Numbered from the stretch's first letter, positions 54,401 through 63,360 are shown. The stretch: DNA of 64,000 nucleotides from Atrichornis clamosus (GCA_013400975.1 WBMZ01011880.1:124001-188000); one strand, 5' to 3'. The notes: a model not told the origin generated them from the letters alone. Numbers and translations are program-made.

Positions 54401-57400
54401 GCACAGAAGCTATATGTAGGAAGGCTGGTGTTTTAACACATTCCAAGATTCTTCAATACAATTTTCACTCAGCCCTGAGTGCTGCTGACTAACCAAGAGT
54501 GCTGTAGCTACTTCTGCTCAGACTCCTTGATATATAACTACTTATTTATCACCAGGATACAGCAGACAATGAAGAACCAGGAGAGAACAGCCTCAACATC
54601 CCTCAGGGACTAGAGCTGAGAAACATGTGGAACAACTACAGTTTGGTGGGCAGCACTGTGGAATCCCAATTATAGATGCTCAAACTCATGATTCCTACAC
54701 AAGGCAAAGGAAGAGGCGTTTTGCATAAGACTAAGACCTACCTACCACCCCATCCCTACGTGCTTAATTATGCATGTTGAGTCTTCACATTGCCTGAGGA
54801 GTCATTTTTATCCTCATCCATTACTGTTCTGGAACTGATACAAGATCGGTGCTATGGTCAAAGCTCAGACCTACATGCACCTAACTAAATGGTTTGGGTT
54901 AGTGCCTCCACCAAAAAAGGAAGAAAGAACTTTAAAAAAAAATTTTTTTTTAAATTGAAAGTTCTTTAAGTGATCACTATAACTAAAACTTGATTACAAA
55001 GCTAAGCTACAGATATACACAGATTGCAAGATCCAGGTTACAAAATTAAAGACTGCATGCTGGTGATAACTGTGCTTGATACAGTGCTAGACAAGTCCTC
55101 ATAGAATATAAAGTAAATCCATGAGGAAAGCTCTGAACCAGTGGCCTTATGCTCACTTAAGCTTCAGAAATACATATCCATTCCTTTAGTTTCCAAAACT
55201 TGTGTTAAATACACTGCTTTATAAAATGGGAAAGGGCAGTTTTTTAGGGCATGCATCAGGAAGACAGTATTTTCTCAACAAACACCCTCAATTTTCTTGA
55301 GAAATGAACCCAAGAACTATGAACAGCAGAACCATACCAAAGCACTTATAAGTTTTAAGTATGACTAATATGACTATTTCCGTAGCTAAGAGTTTGATTG
55401 CTTTTTCCTTCACAGTCACTACCCAGCATGCTACCACAGTATATGAAACACATGTGCTGTCCAGGGTAATTTACTGGTGGCATGTAGTTGGAATCATTTT
55501 GCAATGGAAGAGTTAGTTTTGATGATACTTTTTGGATCACATACACGTTTTGCTTGAACTTAATCCAACTCATTTTTCAAAGAAAAAAGTCAAGAACATG
55601 TAGATTCAAATTTCTAAGTAAACCTGTGCATCTTGGAGTACGTAATCATGGAATTTACACAAAATATAATAAAATCAACTAAAGCTAACTGCACTCATCC
55701 AAAATACTATATACAGCTAGGTGGCCTGTCAGTGGAATATTGTCTCTGTATTTGTTAATAGATGCTAAAATCCTAAATTTGATGACAAAAATTAAACTGC
55801 TATGCCAACAGGCCACAAGACTCAGCACGGTATAATTTCCAGTAACATAAGGTGCTTTTTCTTCTGTAGGAGATTCAGTATGCACACTAAGTGTAATACT
55901 TCCATATTTGAACTAAAACTATAGGCATAAGTGAACTTTATTTAATACCAGGGAGCTTGAAAACAACAATACATAAATACTGATACATTACAGATAACTA
56001 TAAACCACTGTTACTCTCAAAGGCTTTAGCAATCCTGTCAGTCTAACTAGACTGGTAAGTATAGCAGCTGCATAAATGGGTATTTGATTTAGTAACTCTG
56101 TATTAACCAAAGTATATTTAAATTTTAGACGTTTTCATGAATGCTCTAAATACTTGACTAATATTTTCATCTTTAATCAGTATTTATCTCTTCCTGTACC
56201 AGTGTCGGGCTACCTAAAAAATTACTTCAATTCGTACAGAGATGCCAGCATACCTTCAAAAGAATTAAGCAGCTGTAAATAAATCAAAGTAACTACTCCA
56301 GCTAAGAAAGCAGTACACAAATCTTTAAACCCTGGGTCCTAGTCTCTCTCTATATAGATTTTTTTTTTTAATATGACAGAGCTGGAGTAGAATGCTTTTG
56401 CTTCCCCCTTATGGTAAGTTGAAGAGAACTCTAGGAGGAGAGCTTTAAGCTGAAATATTTGGAGTATCCACATGACAGGGAAACAGACCACTGATCTCTC
56501 AGAGCTGAATACTGGAGATCTGTTGTACAGAAGGATCTTCATGTCATAGAATTTCAGAATCTGCTCATCACGCTGCCCTTGTCCCTTCCCCAACAATCAA
56601 ATCTAGAAGGAATTCCCAAGTATTATGGCAATGCCCAATATTAATATCTATTTATCCAGCAATAGATTATTCTTCCAGAAAAAAATGTTAGAGTAGGTAC
56701 AAAACTGTCAAATTGTCCCAAAAACATGAATTTGTAGTTTTATTCAATACAGCGCCCCAATCTAAAACACAGTATTTTGATACTTAAGCTTTATGGTAAA
56801 ATTCCTATATTTGCTAAAATCTGATTAAGCAACAGCTTTAAGTTATACTGTGATTTAACACTTTTTAAAAAGTTGAATCTTGACATATCACAGGAAGAAA
56901 ACTTCCTAGTCTCTAGAAGTTCAGTTCTAACAATTGACAAGTGCAGCCAAGTAAGTTATTATTCTTGCAACAGACTGGCAAGAAAGATAGTGTTACACTC
57001 CTGCTACAATTTTATGCATCTGCAAATTATAGTAAACCAGAGCTGGCTTATTTCAAACCAGGAATGGATTTTGTCCCTATGTTTTCAATATCAGAAGCAT
57101 TCAAGTTATCACAGCATGAAATAACAGGTTTTTAATACTGCAGTGGATTTTATGCTGTGGAAATTGCTACATGATGCAGTGGTGACATGTTTATATAGAA
57201 CACTCATAGGAAGGATTACACAAATCATGCATGTCAGCAAAATGGAAAGCATCTGTTTAGGCTGTGGCATGCTGCTAAGGCTCCCTTGACTGCCAGTTTG
57301 TGATATGGTACACAGCCCAGTTGGAGTCACAACAGCAAAACGGTGACAGATTTTCATGTCACTGCCTACTGCACAAGTTGGGCAGCCTTCTGATGGTAGC

Positions 57401-60400
57401 TGCTAACACAAAAGCAGGCTCAGATCACCTGCATTCTGGATGGAGAACAGGCAATTAATCTGATGTCAAATGTTTCGAGGGGACTGTACTAGAGCCCTAT
57501 TTTCAGTTTTTACATAGAAACACACTGAGGTTTGATTAATGATCAAGGGATGAAAAAGAATTTCCCCTGAAGCACATTAAACAAACTAACAAAAAAACAA
57601 ATCAAACCCCCAGAAACTACAGACACTTAACTACTGAAGCAATATTACATGCAAGATCCATGTCTTTACAAAAATCCATTTACAGCTTTTTGGACTAAAC
57701 ACTCTCCAAGAATACTTAAAAGCCTACATAATGCTCCAGAGTATTAGCTTTGCTTTTGGACCACCAGTTTAGCTGACACGGAAAAGACTAGCTGTATAAG
57801 ACTTCACACATCTAGACACATTGTTCTATTTAAGTCAGCACTGACTTGCATCAAAAAAGTTGGCTTCAAATCAGCTGATTCAGATGATATCTTATGAATT
57901 AAGTAGTATTACTTTCAACAGAAGTCCACCCACTATTGGTCAAGCCAACCTTTTCTGGGATCATGAAGGGGAATACAAGGAAAAGAGCTTTGCCAACAGC
58001 AAAAAATAAAAGGAAAAGCAAAGCAGGACACAGGATCTACAGGAAGTGTCCATATGAACAGATCCTCTATTAAATAGAAAGGGTGTTGACTGCTGCTTGA
58101 AAACTTAAGCCAAGATTTCAAGTTCCACAGTTCAGACCTAGCTATACTTTCTTGGAGTACTTTTTTTTAAAAGTTACTTCACACTAACATTTAGAGATGA
58201 ATGGAACTGTTATGGAAACCCAATCATAGCAATACTAGACTCTAAGTTTAGTTTCCTTTTACTGTAAGATACTCAGAACACACAGAGTGCTTTAAAAAGG
58301 TCTCAAACTGTTATAAATAAGTGTATGACTTAGGCCCGAAGGAAGAACAGCTGGAGAATTTAGGATCCTCCCATATTTTAACTCATGGTGATGTCATAAT
58401 TTAGAGTTCTTGGAAACTGTCAATTCAACATTTAAACCACATCAATAACAGTAATTAAATCTACTGCACATCTCTATTGGCTTGAGCATCCGTTTGACTT
58501 TTATGAAGAAACATGCAAAGCTCTTAATTATAAGAGGTCATATGAGCATTCTCAGAACCTCAGATTGCCTAAAAATATATGCTTTCAGAGTTTAAAAGAG
58601 TTTCTAAACATACTATCTTGTGTGCACTGATGTTTAAGCACTCTCCGCAAGCTCTACAATACATTGGAAAGAGACTGCTCTGCCATTAAGTGTTTCACAG
58701 CACAGATTTGAAGGGGCTCCTTTAGGGTTATGAAACAGCATTTCATTTCTATGTTAAAAAAGTTTGATTTGGGAGGGCTTTCTAAGTTTGGAAGATGAGG
58801 CATTTCACAAAATTTTATTATGAAAAGGTAAGATCAGTCAAAGAAAGTTTAGGTTGAAGTATATTTCAGATTGCTTAATCCTTTCATTGTTATGCAAGTG
58901 TATTTCATAACCTTATTTGAGGAATCAAAGAACAGTTTTAATACTAACAATGGTCTCAGTCTGACAGCTAATGCTAACCCAAGTGTGCATCATGCCCTCC
59001 TTCAACACTCCAATTTATGTAACTCCACACCACCATGGGTTTAAAAATAAACCACACAGGAAACGAAGGTTTTGATGGACAAAAAGAGTAAGATCACATA
59101 GCTTGTTCTCCTCAATTAGCATATGCTAATAGTTATGCAGACAACACCATCCCAGAAACCATAGTGAAGATTTTCTTACTTCTACAGGCAGCCCCCAGAG
59201 AAAGCTATGAGGACAAATACACGGGATTCCTGAAAAAGTGTTTTTGGCTTGAATTCTTGAGAAATTTTTTTTGCCTTTCAAATAGAACAATTTGCCTCCA
59301 AGGCAATTCAAGCAACATTTCCAGCAGGGGTTTTAAATCTTTTTTTTTCTAGAAATGTGCAAGTTTGCTATTGTAACCATAATTAAAACAGCATCTTAAA
59401 GCTGCTAACGTGCTGGCAAAAGAGTATATGAGGAAGGCTGAAAAGCCATTCATTAACAGTAACAATCTTTAAGCAGCTTCAGAGATTATGCTTATAAAGG
59501 ATTTAATATCTAGAGCTACAAAAATGGACTAGAGACCTAGAACTCTGGATTCTAGGAGGATGTAGTTGATATAAAACTATTTTTTAATGTTCTTAATACC
59601 ATCATTCCTGTTAAACAGAACAGTCAGTTCAAAATAAGAAATTCCCAAAGCAGTGAGCTTGCAAATGAAAAGGAGCAAGTGCAAAACACAAGGAGATAGA
59701 AGTTCAGCAACAGCAGTTCATTTCCCAAAATTAACTACCAAAAAGGGCAGCAGAAAGGAGTTTATAGTTACCCAGAAATGTGCGTGGCAGTTAACCATCA
59801 TGGTCCTCTCAATGAGCTCATCAGGACACTCCAGAAGATGGTGCCCGGAGACCACACCAGCATTGTTAACCAGGACAGACACCTCACCAACCTCCTTGCG
59901 GACTCTCTCAGCTGTCGAGTACACATTCTCTCTTTTGCCCACATCACAGGTGTACGTATAAACCTGCAAGTTGCAATGGGGCAGCGTATCTTTCTCTCCA
60001 TCTCCAGCTACTAAAGAACACAGATAAGAGAACAGAAGGGGTAGGGGGCAATAAAGTTCTTACTAGCATTCTGACATTCAAACAAGTAGTCAAGTAGAAA
60101 CAGCAAACACAACTCCAAACCAGCAAAACTTCTATTTACTTTGGTGTCACTGCAGTACACAAGGACTCAGCTATTTACTATCGCTGATAAAGTGTTTTAA
60201 GAACAGCCGCATGTTTTAAAGCCGCTGCTGGATCCGAGGCTCCGCCAAGCAGGTCTGCGTTCACCGCTTCGGGCTGAGCCGGCTCTGGCTGGCAAAGGCG
60301 CCGACGGGGCGTCTGACACCTCCGCGCCCGGCGGGCTCCAGCCCGGAGCCGCTCTCGGGGCCCGCCGCAGGTGAGCGCGCAGCCTCGGTTCGCCCTGCCC

Positions 60401-60769
60401 CGGGCCGGGGCACTGCCGGCGGCCGGGCAGGTGAGCGGCGAGCGCGGCAGGGACAGCGCGGGGAGCCCGCCGCTTACCTCCGGGGGCGGCGGTGGCCGCC
60501 TCCTCGGCCATCTCCCGGTAGATGTGCCGCACCATGCCCGCCGTCTCCTCGTTGCTCTGCGTATTGATGTCCCACAGCACCAGCAGTGCCCGGCGCCGGG
60601 CGAACTCCAGGGCGAAGAGGCGGCCCAGGCCGCTGCCCGCCCCGGTGATCAAGCACACCTGCCCCGCCACACTCTTCTCCTTGGGCCGCACCAGCCACTT
60701 GGCCGCGGCCAGCACGAACGCCCACAGCACTCGGAAAGTCACCACGAAGAACTCCAGCAGGATGTTCAT
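36375..60769 (-). CDS. RDH10: Retinol dehydrogenase 10, complete six-exon coding region
   Basis: RDH10 is a membrane-bound short-chain dehydrogenase of the SDR16C group. It oxidises all-trans-retinol to retinaldehyde, the first and limiting step of embryonic retinoic acid synthesis, on the endoplasmic reticulum and lipid droplets. The join of 60478-60769, 59772-60010, 40296-40394, 38899-39044, 38456-38587 and 36375-36498 gives 343 residues. Seen in the translation: a hydrophobic N-terminal anchor (about residues 3-23), a basic RPKEK stretch (28-32), the cofactor motif TGAGSGLG (42-49), NNAG (146-149), the likely catalytic Ser199/Ser200, Tyr212 and Lys216, and a hydrophobic stretch near the C-terminus followed by the polar tail ending in KNGI. 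From memory, human RDH10 has 341 residues and is nearly identical over most of its length; the two-residue difference lies in the variable linker at the exon 1/2 junction. The start ATG has A at -3. Upstream the frame stays open to a TGA at 60959-60961 but has no in-frame ATG. Retinol dehydrogenation is family knowledge; exon structure and motifs are read directly. Confidence 0.97.
36499..38455 (-). other. RDH10: RDH10 intron 5 (1.96 kb)
   Basis: A GT/AG intron. It carries a perfect 10-bp-arm inverted repeat at 36563-36586, only about 65 bases upstream of the exon 6 acceptor. A plus-strand open frame at 37189-37455 (88 codons) lies antisense in it and resembles nothing known to me. Confidence 0.88.
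36563..36586. repeat. Perfect inverted repeat near the exon 6 acceptor
   Basis: CTTGTAAGTA, then CACG, then TACTTACAAG: 10-base perfect arms with a 4-base loop. On the RDH10 transcript it lies about 65 bases before the exon 6 acceptor, upstream of the usual branch-point zone. Confidence 0.9.
38456..38587 (-). CDS. RDH10: RDH10 coding exon 5 (residues 259-303, both end codons split)
   Basis: The exon encodes [20 protein letters not shown] and on to LMYMVTFMK, the substrate-side C-terminal lobe. The acceptor is TTCCAG (AG at 38588-38589) and the donor is GTAAGG. It is 132 bases: one base to finish Arg259, 43 codons, and two bases of Ser303. From memory, human has KPDYC and MKAI where this protein has KPEYC and MRAI, which are conservative changes. 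Confidence 0.97.
38588..38898 (-). other. RDH10: RDH10 intron 4 (311 bp)
   Basis: A short AT-rich intron with donor GTGAGT and acceptor TTCCAG. No internal feature is seen. Confidence 0.9.
38899..39044 (-). CDS. RDH10: RDH10 coding exon 4 (residues 211-259, last codon split)
   Basis: The exon starts with DYCASK, the catalytic YxxxK motif (Tyr212 and Lys216), and continues through [20 protein letters not shown] and [15 protein letters not shown]. The acceptor is CACAG (AG at 39045-39046) and the donor GTGAGT is near consensus. It is 146 bases long, 48 codons plus two bases of the Arg259 codon. Confidence 0.97.
39045..40295 (-). other. RDH10: RDH10 intron 3 (1.25 kb)
   Basis: A GT/AG intron between the Ser segment and the YxxxK exon. 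It contains a 25-base perfect direct duplication (39485-39537) and a short A-run near 39070. Nothing else is recognised. Confidence 0.9.
39485..39537. repeat. Perfect 25-bp direct repeat, 3-base spacer
   Basis: The 25-base block beginning GACTATTTCTATGAGATACA is present at 39485-39509 and again at 39513-39537, separated by GAA. It lies within RDH10 intron 3. The identity of the copies indicates a recent duplication. Confidence 0.95.
40296..40394 (-). CDS. RDH10: RDH10 coding exon 3 (residues 178-210)
   Basis: This 99-base exon is in phase 0 at both ends. It begins [20 protein letters not shown] and ends STAGVE, and it carries the catalytic-serine segment ASSLG (198-202). The acceptor AG is at 40395-40396, and the donor GTTTGT is weaker than the other four. 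It is too short and lies too far from its neighbours to be seen by an open-frame search; I placed it from its protein sequence and its borders. Confidence 0.96.
42661..42674. repeat. (AT)7 microsatellite
   Basis: Seven AT units in RDH10 intron 2, read directly. Confidence 0.9.
48810..48977 (+). mobile_element. CR1 LINE 3'-end fragment in RDH10 intron 2
   Basis: The segment contains AGGTTGCCCAGAGAGGCTATG, then CTCCATCCTTGGAGATATT, GGTGGACCTGATGACCTTC and the terminal CAACCATTCTGTGAT, in the order of the CR1 3' end. It is 5'-truncated to about 170 bases and sits antisense to RDH10. Divergence from the remembered consensus suggests an old insertion. Confidence 0.85.
54924..54967. repeat. Long inverted repeat with A9/T9 centre
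   Basis: AAAGAACTTT (54924-54933) is followed by nine A, nine T, a six-base AAATTG bulge, and then AAAGTTCTTT (54958-54967), the exact reverse complement of the first arm. It can form a 19-pair hairpin with one bulge. It lies in RDH10 intron 2. Confidence 0.9.
59772..60010 (-). CDS. RDH10: RDH10 coding exon 2 (residues 98-177)
   Basis: The acceptor is a pyrimidine-rich tract ending TTTAG (AG at 60011-60012). The exon is 239 bases and ends in phase 0 after a Trp codon, at the donor GTAACT. It encodes the second half of the Rossmann fold, including [10 protein letters not shown] (119-128) and the family motif NNAG (146-149), then [20 protein letters not shown]. Frame continuity with exon 1 is restored by G plus TA, giving Val98. 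If translation ran past the donor it would add a few codons and stop, so the splice is required. Confidence 0.97.
60011..60477 (-). other. RDH10: RDH10 intron 1 (467 bp)
   Basis: A short GT/AG intron, GC-rich in its 5' half where the CpG island continues. The exon 1 reading frame stays open about 280 bases into the intron, to a stop at 60197-60199. A transcript retaining the intron would therefore encode a truncated enzyme with an unrelated tail. Confidence 0.9.
60478..60769 (-). CDS. RDH10: RDH10 coding exon 1 (residues 1-97)
   Basis: This exon holds the initiator ATG (60767-60769), the membrane anchor beginning [18 protein letters not shown], the RPKEK basic patch, the nucleotide-binding TGAGSGLG and the following [10 protein letters not shown] strand, whose acidic residue typically sets NAD/NADP preference in this family. 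It ends after one base of codon 98, at the donor GTAAGC (60472-60477). The last residues (about 85-97, rich in Ala and Glu) form a low-complexity linker that differs from the human sequence as I recall it. The whole exon lies in a CpG island. Confidence 0.97.
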
Positions 60770-61054
60770 GCTGCCGGACTGCGGGGCAACCCGCGGGGCC
60801 AGCGGCGCGGAGCCTCCTCGCCGCCCGGCTCCCCGACCTGGAGCCGCCGCTGCCCGGGACCGCCCGCTGCGGGCACCGAGGGAGGCTCCGCTCACGGAGG
60901 TCCCGCTGCCGAGCTCCCCCTCTCCGCACCGCTCGCCCTCGGAGCCCCGCGCCCCACCTCAATCACACACGCCGAGGAAGGAACCCCGACACGGTGCTGC
61001 CTGCCTGACCGCCCGCCACCTCCCCGTCCTGTCCCGTCCCGCCTGCGGCCCCGC

Positions 61055-61200
61055 TACTGGCAGTGAACATCTTGCTTGCTCGGCCCCACTATATAGGGCG
61101 GACCGGGCGGCCGAGCCCCTCCCCCGGGCCGGCCCATCCCGCCCCGCATTCCCGGGACCCTCCGCCCCCGCCCCGCTCCGCCCCGCCGCGGGGGGAGGTC
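61055..61200 (-). promoter_or_regulatory. RDH10: RDH10 core promoter: TATA box and GC boxes
   Basis: A TATATA element (61090-61095, within the self-complementary CTATATAG) is placed so that transcription on the minus strand would start near 61060-61068. That predicts a 5' untranslated region of roughly 295 bases before the ATG. Immediately upstream are GC boxes (GGGCGG at 61096-61101 and 61105-61110; a cluster of CCGCCCC elements at about 61162-61187), typical Sp1-type sites. The start site is inferred from TATA spacing, not observed. A TATA box together with a CpG island suits a regulated developmental gene. Confidence 0.65.
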
Positions 61201-62540
61201 CCCGACGGGAACGGGAACGGGACGGCCGATACTACGCGCTGCTCGGGGCGGGCGTCCCGGCGACTGCCGGCGGCCTCAACCCGCCCCCGGCGTGCGGACT
61301 ACAAGTCCCGGGGTGCGCCGCGCTCCGCCGGAGCGCCATCTCGGGTTCGATGTCGCAGCGTGGGTTAGAGGAACAGGGACGGGCGCTAAAGGTTCGTACT
61401 TGGGACTAGAGACGCGGGGAAGCTGCAAGCGGACAGGAGCCGCCGGGTCCCTCCGCAGGTCGCCCGATGCCCGTGTGCCTCGGGTTCCTGTGCTGAACGG
61501 TGAGAAACTGCTGAACAAAACCCCGATGGTTTCTTGGTCTGTCAGTCAAGTACAGAGATTACTGATATCTCACCCGTCGCTGACTGAAATAAGAGCTCAC
61601 AGGTGCCAGCACACGAAAAGTATTTTCTTCTGTGCGATAACAGCGGCCGCTCCCTGTGCATGGGCACCCTGCGGCCACCCGGCGCCGAAGCATCCCGCTT
61701 CTGGGCATCTGCCAGTTCCAGAGGATGAGGACCAGAGCGTGCCCTTGCGATTTCCCACACGTGGGTGGGCAGGACTCATCCTACTGCCTCTGCCTGCCTG
61801 CAGCCGTGTGCCAAAGAGCACGGCGCTGCACTTTCCTCCCCGTGCAGCCACCAGTTTTCAGAAAAGTTGTTGAAGCTTTGTATTTGTGAACGCTGCCTCT
61901 TGGATTTAGCGGAAATTCGAGATCAAAAGTTTTGGAAGAAAGCGCAGACAACCTCTTCCTTCAGTAGATACCGCAGATGTTTTAGTTCACATTTCCGTGC
62001 TGCTTTTAAGCACCCCCTTTTGTAATATTTCTAATGAGATCAAGAGATACAAAGGTCTATATTAGGATGAAAAGGCACTATGGTAAAAAAATCAACATTG
62101 ATATAGCTGAAACTAGGATCCAAAGCATTCTCAGTAACATTCTAAGGTGTTAGTGCCACCCGGACACGTGCTACCTCTGCGTGCTGTCAATAGGCAACAA
62201 ATAAAACCAGTATGCAGAGCTTGGCACTCCGTATTCCTAGCTCTGCTGCCTACCCTTCTTTTACACCGGACAGTTCTTTGCTGGTCAGAGTTCCACTAAT
62301 TTCCCTTCTTCCCGTACGTGTGTAATGATGTGCCAGTGTCTCCGTGGGTGATTTTAGGAGCACAGGCAGGCGAGCACAGGATCAGACTTAGACAAGCCGC
62401 AGCCTTAAGCAGCCTTCCAAGCTGCCGTGCTGGGCAGCGCGGCTTCCCGAGCCCTCCCTTGTCTAACCCTGCAGTTACTGATTCCATATGGCGAACCGAA
62501 AAGATGCCCAACCTAATGAAAGCACCTCCCGGCAGAAATG
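61201..62540. other. RDH10-RPL7 intergenic segment, RDH10-proximal part
   Basis: The first part is GC-rich and holds the ZNF143-like site. From about 61,850 to 62,340 the base composition drops to ordinary AT-rich DNA, separating the two CpG islands. The open frames across it are chance products of high GC. A donor-like AACG/GTGAGA at about 61,499 could end the first exon of a plus-strand divergent RNA, but no transcript evidence exists here. Confidence 0.6.
61298..61316 (+). promoter_or_regulatory. ZNF143 (Staf/SBS)-like motif
   Basis: The sequence ACTACAAGTCCCGGGGTGC closely follows the vertebrate SBS motif, ACTACAA-x-TCCCAG-xx-TGC, bound by ZNF143 with THAP11/HCFC1. Mismatches fall in the TCCCAG core. 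It lies about 200 bases upstream of the RDH10 TATA box and 2 kb from RPL7. Such sites often mark bidirectional promoters and chromatin-loop anchors. Binding is inferred. Confidence 0.55.
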
Positions 62541-62995
62541 GAGCCCACGGTTCCAATTGCCCCGCGCCTCCCGGTGAACGATCCTGCAGGCGAGTGGGCG
62601 GGACAGCCGAAGGCCGGGTTCCATCCAGCCGCGGGGATGGAAACACGCCCGGGATTCCCGGGCTCTCCTGCGGGAATGGCTTCGGCCTCGGGGCTGAGCC
62701 GTAGGAGCACGGGTACCAGCGTGCCCCCGCTTGCCTCACTCTCCAGGCTGCCGGCGGTATGTAGCCGGGACGGGGGCGGCGCGACCAGTACTCCCCCCTC
62801 TCAGCCTCCGTCCCCACTGCGGTACTGAGCGCGGGCGGGAGGTGGCGTCCCATAGGCGTTAAGCACGGGGTTAAAGGCTGGAATAGGGAATTCCTGCCTG
62901 ATAGGAGACGCCTGGCAGCTGCACCATCGCAGAGCTCGTTCTCAGCCTCCTACAGGGAAGACCGGGTCCGGCGGCGGAGCGGCTCTCGCCCAGCT

Positions 62996-63150
62996 CGGGA
63001 CACAGACGATCCGGAACACAGCCGGTGCCCAGGCCACAGCCGGTGTTGAGGACACAGTGCTCGGGACACAGCCAGCGCCTGGGACACAGCCACTGCTCGG
63101 GACACAGCCGATCCCGGGACACACCCACTGCTCGGGACATAGCCGGCTCC
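62996..63150. repeat. Minisatellite, nine units of about 18 bp
   Basis: Nine successive imperfect units follow the pattern CGGGACACAGCCnnTGCT. Their lengths are 16, 18, 18, 14, 18, 18, 17, 18 and 18 bases. The shared core GGGACACAGCC varies by one or two bases per unit, and because most units are multiples of three a six-residue periodicity appears in some translated frames, which is not a protein signal. It ends about 175 bases upstream of the RPL7 start. Confidence 0.9.
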
Positions 63151-63310
63151 GCCCCCGCAGAGCGGAGGCGGCTCCCGGACGCTTTTATCTCCGGCACTCG
63201 CCAGCCACCCCGGCGCCCGCGGCGGTCAGGCACAACGGCGGGCATCCAATCCTAGGGCCCTGCCGACGCGCAGGGCCTCGCCTGGGCGGGCGAATGAGCT
63301 AAGAGTGCGC

Positions 63311-63353
63311 CGCGCACGCGCCCTGCTCTCTCTTCCGGCGCTGACCATGGCGG
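63311..63353 (+). promoter_or_regulatory. RPL7: RPL7 core promoter and TOP start
   Basis: Read in order: an NRF1-like palindrome CGCGCACGCGCC (63311-63322), a pyrimidine tract CTCTCTCTTCC (63326-63336) that fits the 5' terminal oligopyrimidine start of ribosomal protein mRNAs, an overlapping ETS/GABP core CTTCCGG, and a YY1-like CCATGGCGG over the start codon. Transcription probably begins at one of the C residues at 63326-63330, giving a leader of about 20 bases. TOP mRNAs are translated under mTOR/LARP1 control. No TATA box is seen, as usual for this class. Confidence 0.8.
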
Positions 63354-63360
63354 ACAAGGA
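63347..63360 (+). CDS. RPL7: 60S ribosomal protein L7, first coding exon (partial gene)
   Basis: Exon 1 encodes only Met-Ala-Asp-Lys and two bases of a Glu codon, ending at the strong donor GTGAGT (63361-63366). The MADKE start fits avian RPL7 as I recall it. A minimal first exon right after a TOP leader is the standard layout of ribosomal protein genes. The position, divergent and about 2.3 kb from RDH10, matches the RPL7-RDH10 pair on human chromosome 8. Exon 2 (expected to encode the basic KKVPAVPE-type segment) is not in the window. The name rests on leader, five residues and synteny, so another ribosomal protein is possible but unlikely. Confidence 0.85.

Larger units (their letters stand above)
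40395..59771 (-). other. RDH10: RDH10 intron 2 (19.4 kb)
   Basis: The largest intron, with donor GTAACT and acceptor CATAG. It is AT-rich and mostly unique. It contains a CR1 fragment (48810-48977), an AT dinucleotide run (42661-42674), a 13-base T run (42455-42467) and a strong A/T inverted repeat (54924-54967). The open frames on either strand are short, lack homology that I recognise, and look like chance. No nested gene is seen. Confidence 0.9.
60220..61480. other. CpG island over RDH10 exon 1 and promoter
   Basis: GC content and CpG density rise abruptly against the AT-rich intron 2 side and fall again after about 61480. The island covers intron 1, exon 1, the 5' untranslated region, the TATA/GC-box promoter and the ZNF143-like site. 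The edges are estimated by eye. Confidence 0.8.

Noticed and set aside
59718..59771. Continuation of the exon 2 frame past its donor
   Set aside because: It diverges from the RDH10 protein right at GTAACT, and the missing residues are found in exon 3 at 40296-40394.
60770..60895. GTG-initiated 42-residue N-terminal extension of RDH10
   Set aside because: The ATG at 60769 has A at -3 and begins exactly where known RDH10 proteins begin; GTG starts are rare in vertebrates.
60371..61409. Long plus-strand frames across the RDH10 first exon
   Set aside because: They are antisense shadows of a GC-rich exon and CpG island, where stop codons are rare.
62871..63302. Cys/Pro- and Gly/Thr-repeat frames near RPL7
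   Set aside because: The repeated residues are simply the 18-bp minisatellite translated; nothing indicates a protein.
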